Assembly (NCBI RefSeq): GCF_003711515.1
Contig: NW_021167083.1
Span: 2,551,451-2,615,450, forward strand
Length of the DNA stretch: 64,000 nt
Reading direction: 5' to 3'
Origin: Sodiomyces alkalinus F11
Taxonomy: Eukaryota > Ascomycota > Sordariomycetes > Glomerellales > Plectosphaerellaceae
Below the pieces are notes generated by a model that made no database searches, was not told the origin of the DNA, and saw nothing but the letters and a program-made list of their open reading frames with translations. This document shows, piece by piece, positions 48,200-62,546 of the stretch. The stretch's first letter is position 1, and each line of letters starts with the position of its first letter. The position numbers were made by a program, and so were the translations under genes.

Positions 48200-51100
48200 C
48201 TGCCTTAAGCGGTAGCCAATACTACTATACCGGTAAAAGCGCACGTTTCTATCCGCTAAGGCAGGGAATATGTATAGACCCCGGCTCTCCTAGATAGGGG
48301 AGCCGATATTAATATTTAAACTAATCCTTTTTAGGTCTAGACTAGGTCCTATACTAGACCTCCCCTCCCTATATCCGGGATTACGGACAGATAAGAGAAA
48401 TCTACCCTTGGCTCCGTTACCCGGCTTATCTTCGCGACCGATTACTAGAAACAAAGAAAACTATAATATATAAAACTTTATATTATATTATAAACCTAGA
48501 CCCTAAGGACTCCCGAATTATCCTAGCACGACCTTAGCTAATAGCCGTTAACCCTATAATCAATTAGCAGACTAGTACCTAGAATTACCCCCTAGAACGC
48601 TCTAACCTCTATATTATCTTTAACCGATAAAAACTACGGAAAGCTATAAAGGAGACTATAATGGTTTTAACTCTATCCTCCTCTATATTAGTATAATACG
48701 TGGCCAGGGTAGGCCTAGAAGTTAACCCTTATCCCCCTAAGCCGGTAGCCCCCCTTAATCTGGTAGTCCCACCTAGTCCGGTAGTCCCCCCTAATTCGGT
48801 AGCCCCCTTTCCGATATCACTCCCTAAACTATACTAAGACTTCGTTAACGTGTTTAATATCGATAGTACTAGTCGGCTCCCTGGCTATTAATAATAGGAC
48901 TACGTAATTAAAATTAAGGAAGGGAAAAAGCCCCTTTTCGGCCCTATTTACCTATTTACCGTATAAGAGCTCTAGGTCCTCTGCTAATATATCTAAGACA
49001 CCGTCCATAAGGGCTAAATCCGACTATCATCTAGTTCTTATAGGGCCCCTATCCTTTTGATCCTTAAGAAGGGTAGTAAGTTACGCCTCTACGTGGACTA
49101 TAGGGGTTTAAATTAGGTGACTATTAAAGACCGTACCCCGTTACTATTTAATTATAAGATCCTAGACCGTTTATCCTCAGCGTAGTACTACAATCATCTA
49201 GATCTTAAGAATACCTACTACCGGCTCCGTATTAGAACCGGTAAGAAGTGGAAAACAGCGTTCCGTACAAAATACGGCTATTTCGAATAGCTTATAATAC
49301 CCTTTAGTCTAACTAATACCCCCGCGAGCTTCTAATTATATATTAACTAAGCCCTCGCCGGATATATCGATACCATCTATATTATATATCTAGACGATAT
49401 CCTTATCTATAATATTAGCCTAGAAAATCACCGAAAGCACGTATATTAGGTCCTAGCTAGGCTCCGAGAGTAGTCCCTTTACGTAAATCCCGATAAATAC
49501 GAATTTAAGACTCGCGATATAGAATTCCTTAGTTTTATTTATAGCCCTAATAGCGTACGTATAGATCCCGGATAATTTAAGGCTATTCCGGACTAGGAAG
49601 AGCCTAATAGTAGTAAGAAGATCTAAATCTTCGTCGGTTTTACTAGGTTCTATAAACGCTTTATTAAAAAGTATTCTAAGGTAGCTACCCCCTTTACTAA
49701 CCTTCTAGACGGCGCTTAATCCGGGCTCCTATATCTTTTCCCTTATGCTTATACCGTATTTAAATAGTTAAGACTAGTATTTTAGGAGCCTCCGGTGCTA
49801 TAATACCTCGACCCTGTAATACCTATACGTATTAAAACTAATACTTTTATATTCGCCATTAGCGCGGTGACAAGGTAGTAAGAAGATAGTTTATAAAGAC
49901 CCGTTATATTTATATCCTGAAAGTTACCTAGCGTAGAGCTAAACTATAGCATACTCGATTCTAAGCTAATAGTAATAATTAAATTATTTCGGATATAGCG
50001 ACACTACGTCGCTTATAGTTACAGCCCCGTTATAGTCCTAACAGACTACCTAAACTATTATTAACTTCTTAATACGCCGAAGCTTAAAGGGTAGTACGCT
50101 TAATAGCTAGAAGAATTAGCCCCTTTTAATTTTAAGATTAGGTATAGGCCCGGTACGTTCAACCCCGTTAATAGCCTCTCGCGGAAGCCGTAGTATACGC
50201 CCTATAAATAGTCCTTAATCGCCGATCGGGCCCGCGCCTTAAAGTTATTCTCTAAAAAGTTTATTCTCGCTACTATTAGTATAGGAACTATACAGGACCC
50301 AGATATACCTATAGCACCAACGGACTCTACCCTAGTAGAAGAGGTTATTAAGAGGTAAGCCGAAAACTATTTGTATAACCAGTAACGGGAGGTCTATAGC
50401 GATATAGCTATAAAGGGATAGTCGTCTAGAGATATTAAGGGCGTCCTCTATTTTAAAGGATAAGTATTCGTGCTAAACTATTTAGGGCTATAAGATAAAG
50501 TTCTATAAGCTTTCTACAATAAACCTAGCATAGGTTACTACCGGGCCGCGCGTATAGTAAAACGCGTACTAGACTTCTACTTATAGGATTATCTCCCTTA
50601 AGATATTAGAAAGTTTATACCCACCTACGTGGTGTACTAATGCATAAAATCTCGGTATTATTGGATATACGGCGAACTAGCGGATCTTTCTATCCTAGAA
50701 TATCCTTTCACGGAGATTTCAATTAATTTTATCACGGGACTACCGCTTATTTATAATAGGGGCAGGAAATATAACATTATCCGTATTATCGTTTACCGTC
50801 TAATAAAATACACGTTATATATTCCTATCAGTAATAGCCTTACTACTAAGGGACTCACGGATATATTATGGTATTATATTTTTAAACCTTCGGGGTTCCT
50901 AATAGGATTATATGGGACCGAGAGTCTTTATTTATAAGCCGTTGTTAGGCTACCCGTTACTATTACTTCGGCAGTAAATAACACTTATCTATAGCGTGGT
51001 ACCCGTAGACTAATAGCTAGATTAAAAGATAAAACTACAATATAGAATACTACCTTAGGGTTTTCTACTCCTAGGAATAGGATAACTAGATAGACCGCTT

Positions 51101-51760
51101 AGCCCTTACGGAATCTACTTATAATACAGTGTGGCACTCCGCTATATAATAAAGACCCACGGACGTACTAATAGAGTATAATCCATAAGGTCCTAATAAA
51201 GTATAATGACTTAGGGCGGGGGACGGTTATTTAACTAAGGCCGAGGTACGCACGGAGTGACTTATAGCTAGCCGCTACCCCTTTATAGACCTAATTAAGA
51301 AAGCCTAAAGAATATACGAATAATACTATAATAATAAGAGGACCTAAAGATAATTCGCGGTTAACGACTATATCTTAGTCTCCACGCAGAATATCTAATA
51401 GCGTATGCCTTCGAAGAAACTTAGCGATAAGTTTATTAGACTATATAAAATCACTAAGGTTATAGATATATATAGACTAGTTTATTAACTCGCACTCCCG
51501 AAGACTATAAGGATTTATAACGTTTTCCCTATTTCCTTACTAGAATTATAGAGGACCCGTGATCAAAAGGTGCCCGAATTATAGCACGTTAATATAGAAC
51601 CGGACTCTAATAAATACAAGGTCAAAGTAATCTTAAACTATTACTACTACGGGAGACGGCGCTAATACTATATTAAATAGACCGGCTATAACGATAAGGA
51701 GAATATATAGGAGCCTAAACGTAATATGCCGGATAAGCTTATTAATACCTACTTTAAGCA
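48200..51760 (+). pseudogene. pol of element B: protease, RT, RNase H, integrase, chromodomain
   Basis: The protease-like LLDRGADINIQ lies near 48290. The RT has SKLRLYVDYRGLNQVTIKD near 49090 and an intact catalytic Y-L-D-D at 49387-49398. RNase H is followed by integrase (RKYNIIRIIVYRLIKYT near 50770). A chromodomain at 51609-51720 reads YKVKVILNYYYYGRRRQYYI, a stop, then TGYNDKENI, a stop and EP. It runs on into a tandem-repeat tail at 51783. Confidence 0.88.
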
Positions 51761-51782
51761 GGAGGTTAATATATCTCGAGCA

Positions 51783-51912
51783 CTGCGGGACTATAATATA
51801 CTTGGAGTACCGTAAGACTATAATATCCCTAGGATACCGTAGGACCACGATAATTCTAAAGCACCGCAGGACTAGGATATAACTAAAGTACCGTAGGACT
51901 ACGACTAACCCG
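51783..51912 (+). repeat. 27 bp tandem repeats at the C-terminus of element B pol
   Basis: Four 27 bp units (starting 51783, 51810, 51837 and 51864) plus a partial fifth at 51891 encode a 9-residue motif close to PQDYDNxxx, directly after the chromodomain. The period is a multiple of three and the frame continues, so the repeat was part of the protein. Confidence 0.85.
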
Positions 51913-52109
51913 TTAAGTCTCCTTTCTCTATTCTTTTCGATCTACTCCCCTTAAATAGTTAAGCGCTCCCTTTCTTCTATCCTCTTTCCTCTCCTTCCTC
52001 CTTTTTCTTAAGCGGTTAAGTATTATTATAGAACTATCGAGTAAGGATAATCAAAGTAGCGAGCGGGCGTACCCTGGAAGGTATTAGAAAAAAAACCTAG
52101 TCCTCCTTA

Positions 52110-52190
52110 TATACCTTTAACTACCTATTATAATAAATAGGTCCTCGGTATAACCCCTACTTAATCCTTTATATACACCTTTAGTTTTAG
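52110..52190. repeat. element B ~62 bp tandem repeat, part left of LINE-C
   Basis: A unit with TATACCTTTAACTACCTA and TCCTCGGTATAACCCCTACTTAATCC recurs on the other side of LINE-C at 59107-59290. The array was split by LINE-C insertion. Confidence 0.65.
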
Positions 52191-52559
52191 AAAATACGTA
52201 TTCGGCCTTACCTATTAGTTTAGAATTATAACTAGGAAAAGAGCATCGTCAAGCCAAAAGTGACCCTAAGGTGCCGTATTATCGATAAAATCAATTCTGA
52301 TATCGGATTCGGATTCTTCGCCCTCAATAGCACCGGAAACCGATATCGCAGCGAGGCCGTAGAGGGCGCGGTGGGTTATATACTATAAGGCGGCCTCTAG
52401 GGCTAACCGAACACGATACTAGTATATTAATATAGAGCGCTTAGAATATAACGACTAGCACTAACCCGGGGCGCGTAGCCCCGGGGGAGCCCCTAACACC
52501 CTAGGCACCGAGCGGGCGTACTAAAGGCGTACTATATAAACTAAGTACCTAATTTTCCG

Positions 52560-53700
52560 GACTACTAGCTAATAGGGTAAGCGCCGATGAAGCGCTAAAG
52601 CTTATATAAAAAATCCTTTAAATATAATACTATAAGACTATTATATAGAAGCCACTGCACTAATAACCCGGTAACGATATACCCCCCCTTATAATTAAAA
52701 GGCTTACTAATACGATTTAATAAGCGATTAAGGGTATACTAAAGGAGCTACTTAGGGTAATAAGACCTAAGACTTACGCCTAGGTAATAAGGAGTACGCC
52801 CGCGTAGCGTTAATATATTAAGATAGCACCGGCGAAGGTTATACCTACCCGATACGCCTAAGAACTAATAATCCGATACGGAGATACTAAGACTAACCTT
52901 AAAAACCGAACCCTATAAGAGATTACTAAGGCGGTTAACTAAGTAACCCACCGCGTAAACGTGATAGCCGCGCGATAACTCCTAAACGGCGATATAATTC
53001 TTATATTTAAGTATAGGAATAAGTAGTAGATAACGAACACGAATAAGTAGATTAAAGGCGTATTCGGTATAGGACCCACGATATAAGAGAAAATATACTA
53101 AGTTATAGTAAAAGGAATACCGATAGCGTAGCTATTAGTTAACGACCCCGATACGGCGCTATAAGAAATTCGATCATAGAATAATATAGCGCGGATAGCG
53201 TTACTAATTATCAGGGTTACCCGCCCTAAGGACACGGAGCGATTAATAAAGGAGGGAGTCTTTTTTAAACTATAAATACTATAATAATAAACCCTATAAC
53301 CCCGAGATCGCCATATAATAATACTTTAAGTGCATTAACTTCGGATATAAAGTAGGCTAATACTAAGCAATAAAAGCGCTCTATAGGTATTATAGCGGTA
53401 TAGAGTTAATACACTAAAGGGGCTTTATAGCATGCGAAGCTAAGATTAACCCAAAGAAATAGCGTTACGTCTTCTATAAGGGGTTATAGGCGGCGTTCGA
53501 CGATAAATACCCGAATAAAGCGAAGGAAATAGCGCGGACTAGGGAGGTATACACTAATAGGGGAAAGGGATTCGACCTTAGCTAACTTAAGAAATATAGG
53601 GCGGAGCGGGAGTATAGCGTCTTCGCGACGTCGTAAGAAATAATAATCTCCGAGCCGTCTAAGCCGCCTAAGAAAAAGAGGAAATAAAAAGGACGCCTCC
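52560..53700 (+). pseudogene. LINE-C ORF1 (Gag-like, CCHC knuckles)
   Basis: This frame has KCINFGYKVG near 53330, ALYRYYSGIE and IACEAKINPKK near 53430, consistent with tandem CCHC knuckles with several Cys lost to Tyr. It is followed by KYPNKAKEIARTREVY and a basic end SKPPKKKRK near 53670. It corresponds to ORF1 of Tad1/I-like LINEs, an RNA-binding particle protein. Confidence 0.7.
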
Positions 53701-53999
53701 CTAAGTCGCGGAATATTCTTTTTAGATCGCGTACCGCCATCTCCGCGCCTACTTAGGAAAGTAACCTAATTATAAGGTTCCTCGCCTTTAATACTACTTT
53801 CTAGCCCCTACTAAGCCTTACCCCTTACCCCGGGGCTATACCTAAGACGTAACTATAAAGCGAAGCGAGCGCGGTATAACTGCCTAAGATAAATAATTAG
53901 AATCGTTTAGTAGAATATAGGGGGATAGCGGGATAGAGTATAGTAAACGCTTTAACTATAGCGGGTATACCGTAATAGCGGTAACGGAGCCCGGGTTAA

Positions 54000-56900
54000 A
54001 TAAGAGGAAAAACCTAACTTACCCGAGGGGCTATAGTTATAGAATAGTATAAGGGAGTAAGCATACCCTACTCTATATATATACGCGGTATAAGGCCGTT
54101 ACGTTTATATAGTATAAGGCCGTTACGTTTATATAGTATACGGGCGAGGATTAGACTTAGGCTATGATTAGAGTAAGGATATAATAGTAGGAGATAAGTA
54201 TACTAGTAGTATACTCGTTATACTATAAGGGAGGAGAGTAAAAGACCCCGATATATAGCCTTATAATGGAACCGGAGCGGTAACGCACCGTCCTAGTAGG
54301 AGACTTTAACCTAAAAAGCTCCCTCTAGGACGGATATAATAGATATAAAAGATAATCGGAAGACCTTATTACGCTTACGTACTAGTAGTAACTCGACCTT
54401 ATAGCCCCGAAAGGATATACTACTCGGACCTAAGCTAATACTAATCAATAATAAGTACACTTAACCTTACTTAGGTTGTAGCGGAGTTAGTATATATATA
54501 CTAAAGGGATAATCTAGACCTAATAGGCTTAGACCATATAACCTAGGTAATTAATATTAACACGGCGTAGCCGTGCTAGCGTACCGCTAGTAAAGGGTAA
54601 AGGTAAAAGAAGCTTAACCACGGAGCGGCCTAAAAAAAGGCTTAAAGGCTTAACTATAGAGAAATACCCCTTACCCTAGAAGTAATTAACTAAGCTATAG
54701 GCTAGATACTATAGGACCTTACTAATATTATAGACGCTATAGCGCTACGACGCGAACTAACCGCCTTCTGCGATAGACCGGTAAAATAGATATAGGAAAT
54801 AATAGAGGCGAATAAGAAGGTAATAAGGCTTATACGGCGCTATTACGGGCGGAGGTCGTGTAGTAGGTAGCATAAACTTAAGGAGGCAGAGAAATATTAA
54901 GATAAACTAACTAGGATAAAGAAACAGAAAGGCTAGTATAGCGTTATCGATATAATGGTAATAGACTAGAAAAGCCTCTAGACACTATGACTCTAAGCCC
55001 GGATAGCGAGCCACTTACCCCTAAACCTCCTATCTATCCCGCCCCTATAATGCGGCGCGGGTAGGCCGGTTATAATAATATATAACGGAAAAGCGGTAAT
55101 CCTTATAAAGATGTTGTTCCCCCTATTATACCCTATAGAGAGCGGGTATATCGGCGGCGCGCTAAGGACGGAGATAATACTACTTATATAAAAGGTCACG
55201 GAAAAGGAGGTCTAGTAAGTGATATACTAAATAGTAAAGTAAAAGGCACCCGGAGAGGATAGCCTACTAAACGGATTCCTACTCGCCTATAGCTAGCTAC
55301 TCTATAAGCGACTAGTATAACTCTTCTCCGCGAGCCTTATAGCCGTATACGTCCTATAATAATACTATACCGTAAAGGTAATAATACTTAAAAAACCGGG
55401 TAGACTAAAGGAAGCTCATATAATAGCCTCGGAGTAAGAACTAATATTACTTTGAAGGGCTATAAGGAAAGTCCTCGAGAAGATAATAGCGGGGAGAATT
55501 ATAACTATAGCGGAGGAGTACTGACTCCTCTCCGCTAGATAAATAGGTAATTAAAGATACCGCGATATAACGGTAGCAGTTAAGGCTATTATAAAAGGAG
55601 TATACGCCGTGTAGGAGCGTAATAGGGCTATAGCGTAATTAAAGCTTAATATCCAGGGCGCTTTTAATATAATACTATACTAAAAACTTCTTAAAGTCCT
55701 CGCCTAGTACGGCTTCCCGGACTAGGTTATAAAATAAACCTAGTTATACCTTATAGCGTGTACGATACGCCTACGCTTTAATAGCGATATAGCGTATTAG
55801 ATAAATATCTAGGCGGGAGTCCCCTAAGGATTACCCCTTTCCCTAATCCTTTTTATACCATTTATTAAAACGCTTTACTGAGAATTAATCCGGATACTAC
55901 GGGTTATAGTAGTTAGCTTTATCGATAACACGAATATTATAGCTTTCGTATATAATAAGACTACGCTCCGGATATACCTTAAATAGGCGTGGGAAGTCTA
56001 CTTAAGCTAGTTATAAAGGAGCGGACTACGATTTAAGCCACGGAAGTATAGGCTTCTCTTCTTTATAAAAAACATAACCCGCTACTACTTTAATTACGCC
56101 TTAAGGGCGTACTGGCACCGTAAGTTAAAAAGATAAAGGTCCTAGGGGTTATCCTTAACTAAACGCTTATATTCCGCCCCTATATCCTGAAACTTAAAGC
56201 TAAACTCTTTACCTAGAAATACGCCCTTATACGCCTCGTAGTGTTAGTATAGGGCTAATATATCAGGGACGCGCGTAAACTATACTAAATAGTAGTCCGG
56301 AGCGCTATACTCTATATAGTCCCGGCCTTTTATATAATAATAGGAACAGGAGAGAGGCTAAACGGAGTATTAAAAGGACTAGCTTATAAGTAAGCGTAAT
56401 ACTTATATATCGTTACCGGCGCGTATTAGGCCACGGCTATAAAGGTAGTAAAGATAAAAGCGGGGGTCTCCCCCCCATAACTTATACTATAACGCCCTAA
56501 CCGCGTAAGTGGTACTATAGGTAAAGGGCACCTAGATAGAGTAAGCGATACTTTAGGTATAATAAGTAGCTAAAAGGGCTATATAGCGTAGAAGACGCAG
56601 GGGAGGGGTTAGGCCCTACTTAAGGTCCTAGGGGGCTTAGAAGTAGGAAGTTAAGTCCTGGCTCCTCGGGAGGGAACTAGCCTAACTCCATTAAAAGGAA
56701 TAGGCGTACTAGTAAAAGCGCATCTTACTATACTAATATAGTAGCGTAGCCATAACGTAGACGCCTTAGTTCGACTACGTAGCGCTTAGGAAGTATAAGG
56801 GCCTTATAAAACTATAAAGTTCTATCCTTACCTAGATTCGAATAAAGAAGATAAGCCTTTATTACTTCCTCTTTATAAAAGGTGTGCGGAATACGGCGAC

Positions 56901-57155
56901 GCCGCGCTACTAGTACGCCGATAAAGGGCCGGAGATAGCGGAATATATCGTGTTATAATACCAGGATATATTAGTGGAGATATAAAAGCGCGTCGTGGCC
57001 GATACGGGCGCGTGCTTACTAATAAAATAGGACTAGATCCTAGCGCTCCGGAGTAAGGTGACAGCGGGGAAGGTCGCGAAGTAGTTCCTATAAACCGGGC
57101 GCTTTCCGGACTTCCGACTAGCACGATAACTAGAATTAGAGGCGTAATAAAGCCC
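54000..57155 (+). pseudogene. LINE-C ORF2: AP-like endonuclease and reverse transcriptase
   Basis: The endonuclease shows RTVLVGDFNLKSSL near 54290, the GDFN motif of the exonuclease/endonuclease/phosphatase fold, then QLDLIAPKGYTTRT near 54410. The RT region has F-I-D-N at 55918-55929 (ancestral F-x-DD). Post-RT sequence VTGAYQATAIKVVKIKAG lies near 56430. The C-terminus (56840-57150) reads ISLYYFLFIKGV, GPEIAEYIVL and RFPDFRLARQLELEA. It is inactive through stops and the loss of a catalytic Asp. Confidence 0.85.
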
Positions 57156-59103
57156 CCGTACTACTAAAACCTCGGGTATATATATAAGGGACGTAAAGAT
57201 GGCTAAGAAGAAGATAAGTAAAGGGCGAGTAAGATATTTATTAATAGCCGCTATACGGCTATATTATAGTTATACTATACTCCGACTATTTACTACTCCT
57301 TCTTATTATCTATATACTTATCGGAGCCTTTATCAGAGCTAATTACTCTACTATCTACTAGGATAACCTTATCCTCACCCTTACCCTTATCTTTGGTAGT
57401 AGAGGTTATAGGGTCCCCAGATAATAGGATAGGGATATTCTACGATATGTATTAGTAGCGCGGTCGATATAGGAGAGGCGCGGGGTAATCTATAAGGTAG
57501 GCGAGGATAGCCTTTAGTATATCGCTATTACGAGTATATCTATAATACTACGCGGGAGTAATAACTATAACTATACTAATACTATTAGCCTAGCGTAGGG
57601 TAGCACGGCATACTCGGAGAGCACGGGTCCAGCGGATAGCGGCCTGCTAATACTTATAAATATACTATAATAGAGTTAGTAGTAAGGACGTAACGTATAC
57701 GGTATAAAGGAGAAAAGGAAACCTATAAAAGAGGTCGGCGTATCGCGGGTAATGGCGGCCGCGTTAATAAGGGCACTAGCGGCATTATGGTAAAAGATAA
57801 GGATCTAATAGGAGGATTAGCGGAGTAAGGGCGTAGTAAGGATATAGCGGGGATAAACTGGGGCGTAGTCTTAAGTATTATAGTTACTATTAATATACTT
57901 TATATAATAAGCCCCGGCTTCTAAGTCGGGTTAGCAGAACACAGTATAAAGCGGGGGCGAAATAGGAGCGTAGCGAGAATGCGATAGGATTACTTACCGG
58001 GCGAGGTTTTATAGGGTATACTCCGGTAATTCCGGGCTAATAATATAATATATAAGGTATAGATGGATAAGCGGATAATAGGCTTAGACTATACCGGGTT
58101 AGAATATAAAGCGAGGGCGTAGAGCCGGCGCTATAATAATAGCGCGGGGGACTTATCGTTAAGGACTAGGGGGTAGCCGGCCCTTTACTCTTATAGGCGC
58201 CGGAACCGGCTCCCCTTTTAGTAGCGGAGGTCTTATTAAGGGGTATTTAAGGGGGAAGGAGAGTTAGACCGAGGCGGGCGTTACGGGGGCGGAGCGGTAG
58301 CGGCGCGAGGATAGCGCGACCCGGGACCCTATAGGATCCCCTATATTATAGCCGAACGGTACTAAGGGATCCCGTATAGGAGTTCTAGGGCCGTACTAAT
58401 ACTATACCGACTACGCGAAACTTACCTTAAAAACGATAGCTTAAAGAAAGGAAAAGAGGAAAAGAGGAAAAGGGAGAAAAAAAGACGGAGGTTTATAAGA
58501 AAAGGGAGTAGCAGATTAGCCCTATAAGTCATTATACCTTCTACAGAATAGTAGCTATGCCCGGCCTATACTATAACGCCTACCCCGGAGAGCCTATATA
58601 GCACGAGAAAAGAAGGTATATAACGATATAAGGGCTACTATAAATAGCAGGTATATAAAGGAGGTTTAGGAATAAATAATAAATAAAGGAAGGAGTAAGG
58701 AGGTGGTAGGCGCGCCCCCGGCCCTATAAAAGGGAGGGAAGGTATAAAGGGTACCGCGGCGAGGGGATAATAACCTTACTGGATCCGGAATAAAGGAAAG
58801 GACGGCGGCGAGTAACCGTGGCGGTAGCGCACTAAGGGCGCGTACGACTAGATATAGCACCTACTAAACTAACCAGTTAACCCCTATTAGCCACTAGCCC
58901 GGAGGTAAGATCCGGTTTTCGAATAGCGATAAAAACAGGGCCGCGGAGCGATACCGTAGCGGCCACGTACGATAGAACTTCCTTATATAATAAGAGCGTA
59001 GGAGTTTATCTATTAACGGTTTCTCCTCGAAAATTAGAGAAGCACTATTACCCAGGTGGCTAGCCTAGCTTAGCTAAGCGAGAGCAGAGTAATAAATAAT
59101 AAT
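57156..59103 (+). other. LINE-C 3' untranslated region
   Basis: This 1.95 kb region has no convincing sense frame and is closely matched by 25640-27531 in LINE-E. The conservation in both copies shows that it belongs to the element. It contains GC-rich blocks and ends with an AGTAATAAATAATAAT tail. Confidence 0.7.
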
Positions 59104-59106
59104 GTA

Positions 59107-59290
59107 TATACCTTTCTTTTCTATATACCTTTAACCACCTACTATAATTATATATTCTTAGTATAACCCTTACCTAATTCTCTGTATATACCTTTAACCG
59201 CCTACTACGAATATAAGTCCTCGGCGTAACCCTTACTTACTAGGGATACTTACTCCGGTTATAGATTATCGGCGTAACCCTCTAACTCCG
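59107..59290. repeat. element B ~62 bp tandem repeat, part right of LINE-C
   Basis: TATATACCTTTAACCRCCTACTA-type units start near 59118 and 59180, with diverged edges. They continue the array at 52110-52190. Confidence 0.65.
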
Positions 59291-59404
59291 AATTTAACGG
59301 TATAGGTACTTAAGGGCGCTCCTTATTCTCCTTTATATATACCTTACTCTGCCCCGTAGTAGTAGCGCTTCCACTTATATAGGTACTATCCCCTTCTACC
59401 TTTT

Positions 59405-60966
<1,562 letters not shown>

Positions 60967-61392
60967 ATAAGAAAGACGGAGATAAATTTCTATTTTTAAA
61001 TATATTATATAATGGCGCCGGCTCTTTATATAGATTAGAGGGATATTAGCGCCGGTTTTTTATATAGATTAAAAGGATATCGACGCCGGTTCTTTATATG
61101 GATTAAAAGGATACCGATACTAGCTAAAGTATAAGAGTAAGGGGACTAAGGATAGGACTATAACGGGTTCTTTTATATATTAATAATGAATAGATAGCAG
61201 GAATAGAGTAAGGGACTAAGGATAGGACTACAATAGAACTATAACGGGTTATTAACTATAACGGGTTATTATATTAGATTAATAATAGAAAGATAGTAGG
61301 AATATAGGCCGACGCCGGGTATAGTCGGGAAACGTAGCCCTATTAGGTACCGGCTACTTCTAAGGATAGGAGTCCCCAGGGCGAGGTGGCCC

Positions 61393-61764
61393 TATTAAGT
61401 GCCCCTGCTTAGGAGATAAAGGCTAGGTTATAACAGGACTATACCGGGCTCCTATATAGACGTGGCCGGGCTCCCGTATTAACGTGGCCATGGCTGCCCG
61501 GGGCCGATACCACTACATAGAGCCGTAGCCTAGGCTTAGACATAGATATCCGTTTATGATATCTGTTTAATTATACTAGCGTTAGCCTAGGAGTATATAG
61601 GGCTCGTATAATACTCCTTCTTAGTATAGAGAGGGTTGCGATTATTCTGATTCTTTAGGACTACCTACGTTCGGACTAGCCATAACTACTACTTCATCTA
61701 CGCCTATTCCCTTTCGGACCCTCTCGCTACTACCTTCTTACTCCTTATAACTACCTATCTAACA
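61393..61764 (+). repeat. 3' LTR of element B
   Basis: This 372 bp LTR starts TATTAAGTGCCC and ends CTATCTAACA, and is followed by CTGCT at 61765-61769, matching 27819-27823. Confidence 0.93.
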
Positions 61765-61769
61765 CTGCT

Positions 61770-62250
61770 ATATAGACTTTAATAACTTACCTAGTCTGGA
61801 TATTTCTCCCTTACTAACACTATGATACCACGAGCTAAGGCTAGGGTTATTGTAAAGTGCTGGTGGATCTCCTGCTTCTTCTTATCGCTTTAGGTCCTCT
61901 TATAATATATTAGATAGATAGAAATATTAAGCCTTATTTCGTGGTTATAGTCGGGATTTATAATAATGCGAAACCAGCAATCATTAATTAAGTTTCCCTT
62001 TATAGTAAAAGGGTAGCCCGTTTTCCTAGAGATAGTATAAGGACGTGTTCCTATAGTATTAGTCTTATATCTATTACTACCGTAATCATAGTAAAGGTTA
62101 TAGCGACGATAATTCCTATCCTTATTAAGGTTAGTTCCACGACGCTTAGCAATAATATAGCCCTGGTCGCGAGCGAAGTCGTTAGTATTAGCGAGTAGGT
62201 CGTTAAATTCTTCGTAGCCGAGAGCGAAAGGCTATAGCGGTAAAAAAGCT
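61770..62250 (-). pseudogene. MULE transposase, N-terminal part with FAR1-like domain
   Basis: From about 62250 leftward the minus strand reads PFALGYEEFNDLLA, FARDQGYIIAKRRGTNLN, YDYGSNRYKTNTIGTRPYT, SRKTGYPFTIKGN and NPDYNHEIRLNISIY. This is the FAR1-like zinc-binding domain found at the start of fungal Hop-type MULE transposases. The rest of the protein lies beyond element B at 27818-27545 and 25035-23500. Confidence 0.85.
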
Positions 62251-62331
62251 ATCGCGGTAACGGCGGCTTATTATTATTATTTAGGGAAAGGCGGTAGAAG
62301 AGAGTAGTAATTAAGGGTTATAATAATAGAT

Positions 62332-62546
62332 TATAGACGACTAGTTATAGGTCGTGGCACTAAGTAAGGACGTAATAATAGATTATCTAGAAGTAAGGAA
62401 GGAAGAAGGAAAAAGGAGAAAAGTCTATAGCGCTAGGCTAGTTATAAAATAGCGATAACTAGGCGATATAGGTCCGTTAACTAAGCGCGTAGTTAGGAAG
62501 ATCCGGAGTATAGCCGGATCCTTTATATCAGGGTTAACCCGTAATA
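62332..62546 (-). repeat. 3' LTR of the second element C
   Basis: This 215 bp LTR is the reverse complement of the 28399-28612 and 46837-47048 family, with plus-strand ends TATAGACGAC...GGGTTAACCCGTAATA. Confidence 0.9.

Larger units (their letters stand above)
52191..59103 (+). mobile_element. LINE-C: near full-length Tad1-like non-LTR retrotransposon
   Basis: About 6.9 kb with ORF1, ORF2 (endonuclease, RT, C-terminal domain), a ~1.95 kb 3' UTR and a TAATAAATAATAAT tail. The left edge is approximate; no exact target duplication was seen because the site lies within tandem repeats. Its 3' end is shared with LINE-E. Confidence 0.88.

Noticed and set aside
51783..51912. CRISPR-like array of 27 bp units
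   Set aside because: Units abut without spacers and stay in the pol frame; the context is fungal, so it is a coding minisatellite.
61393..61764. solo LTR
   Set aside because: Its downstream CTGCT matches the base string before the LTR at 27824, so it is the 3' LTR of the nested element B.
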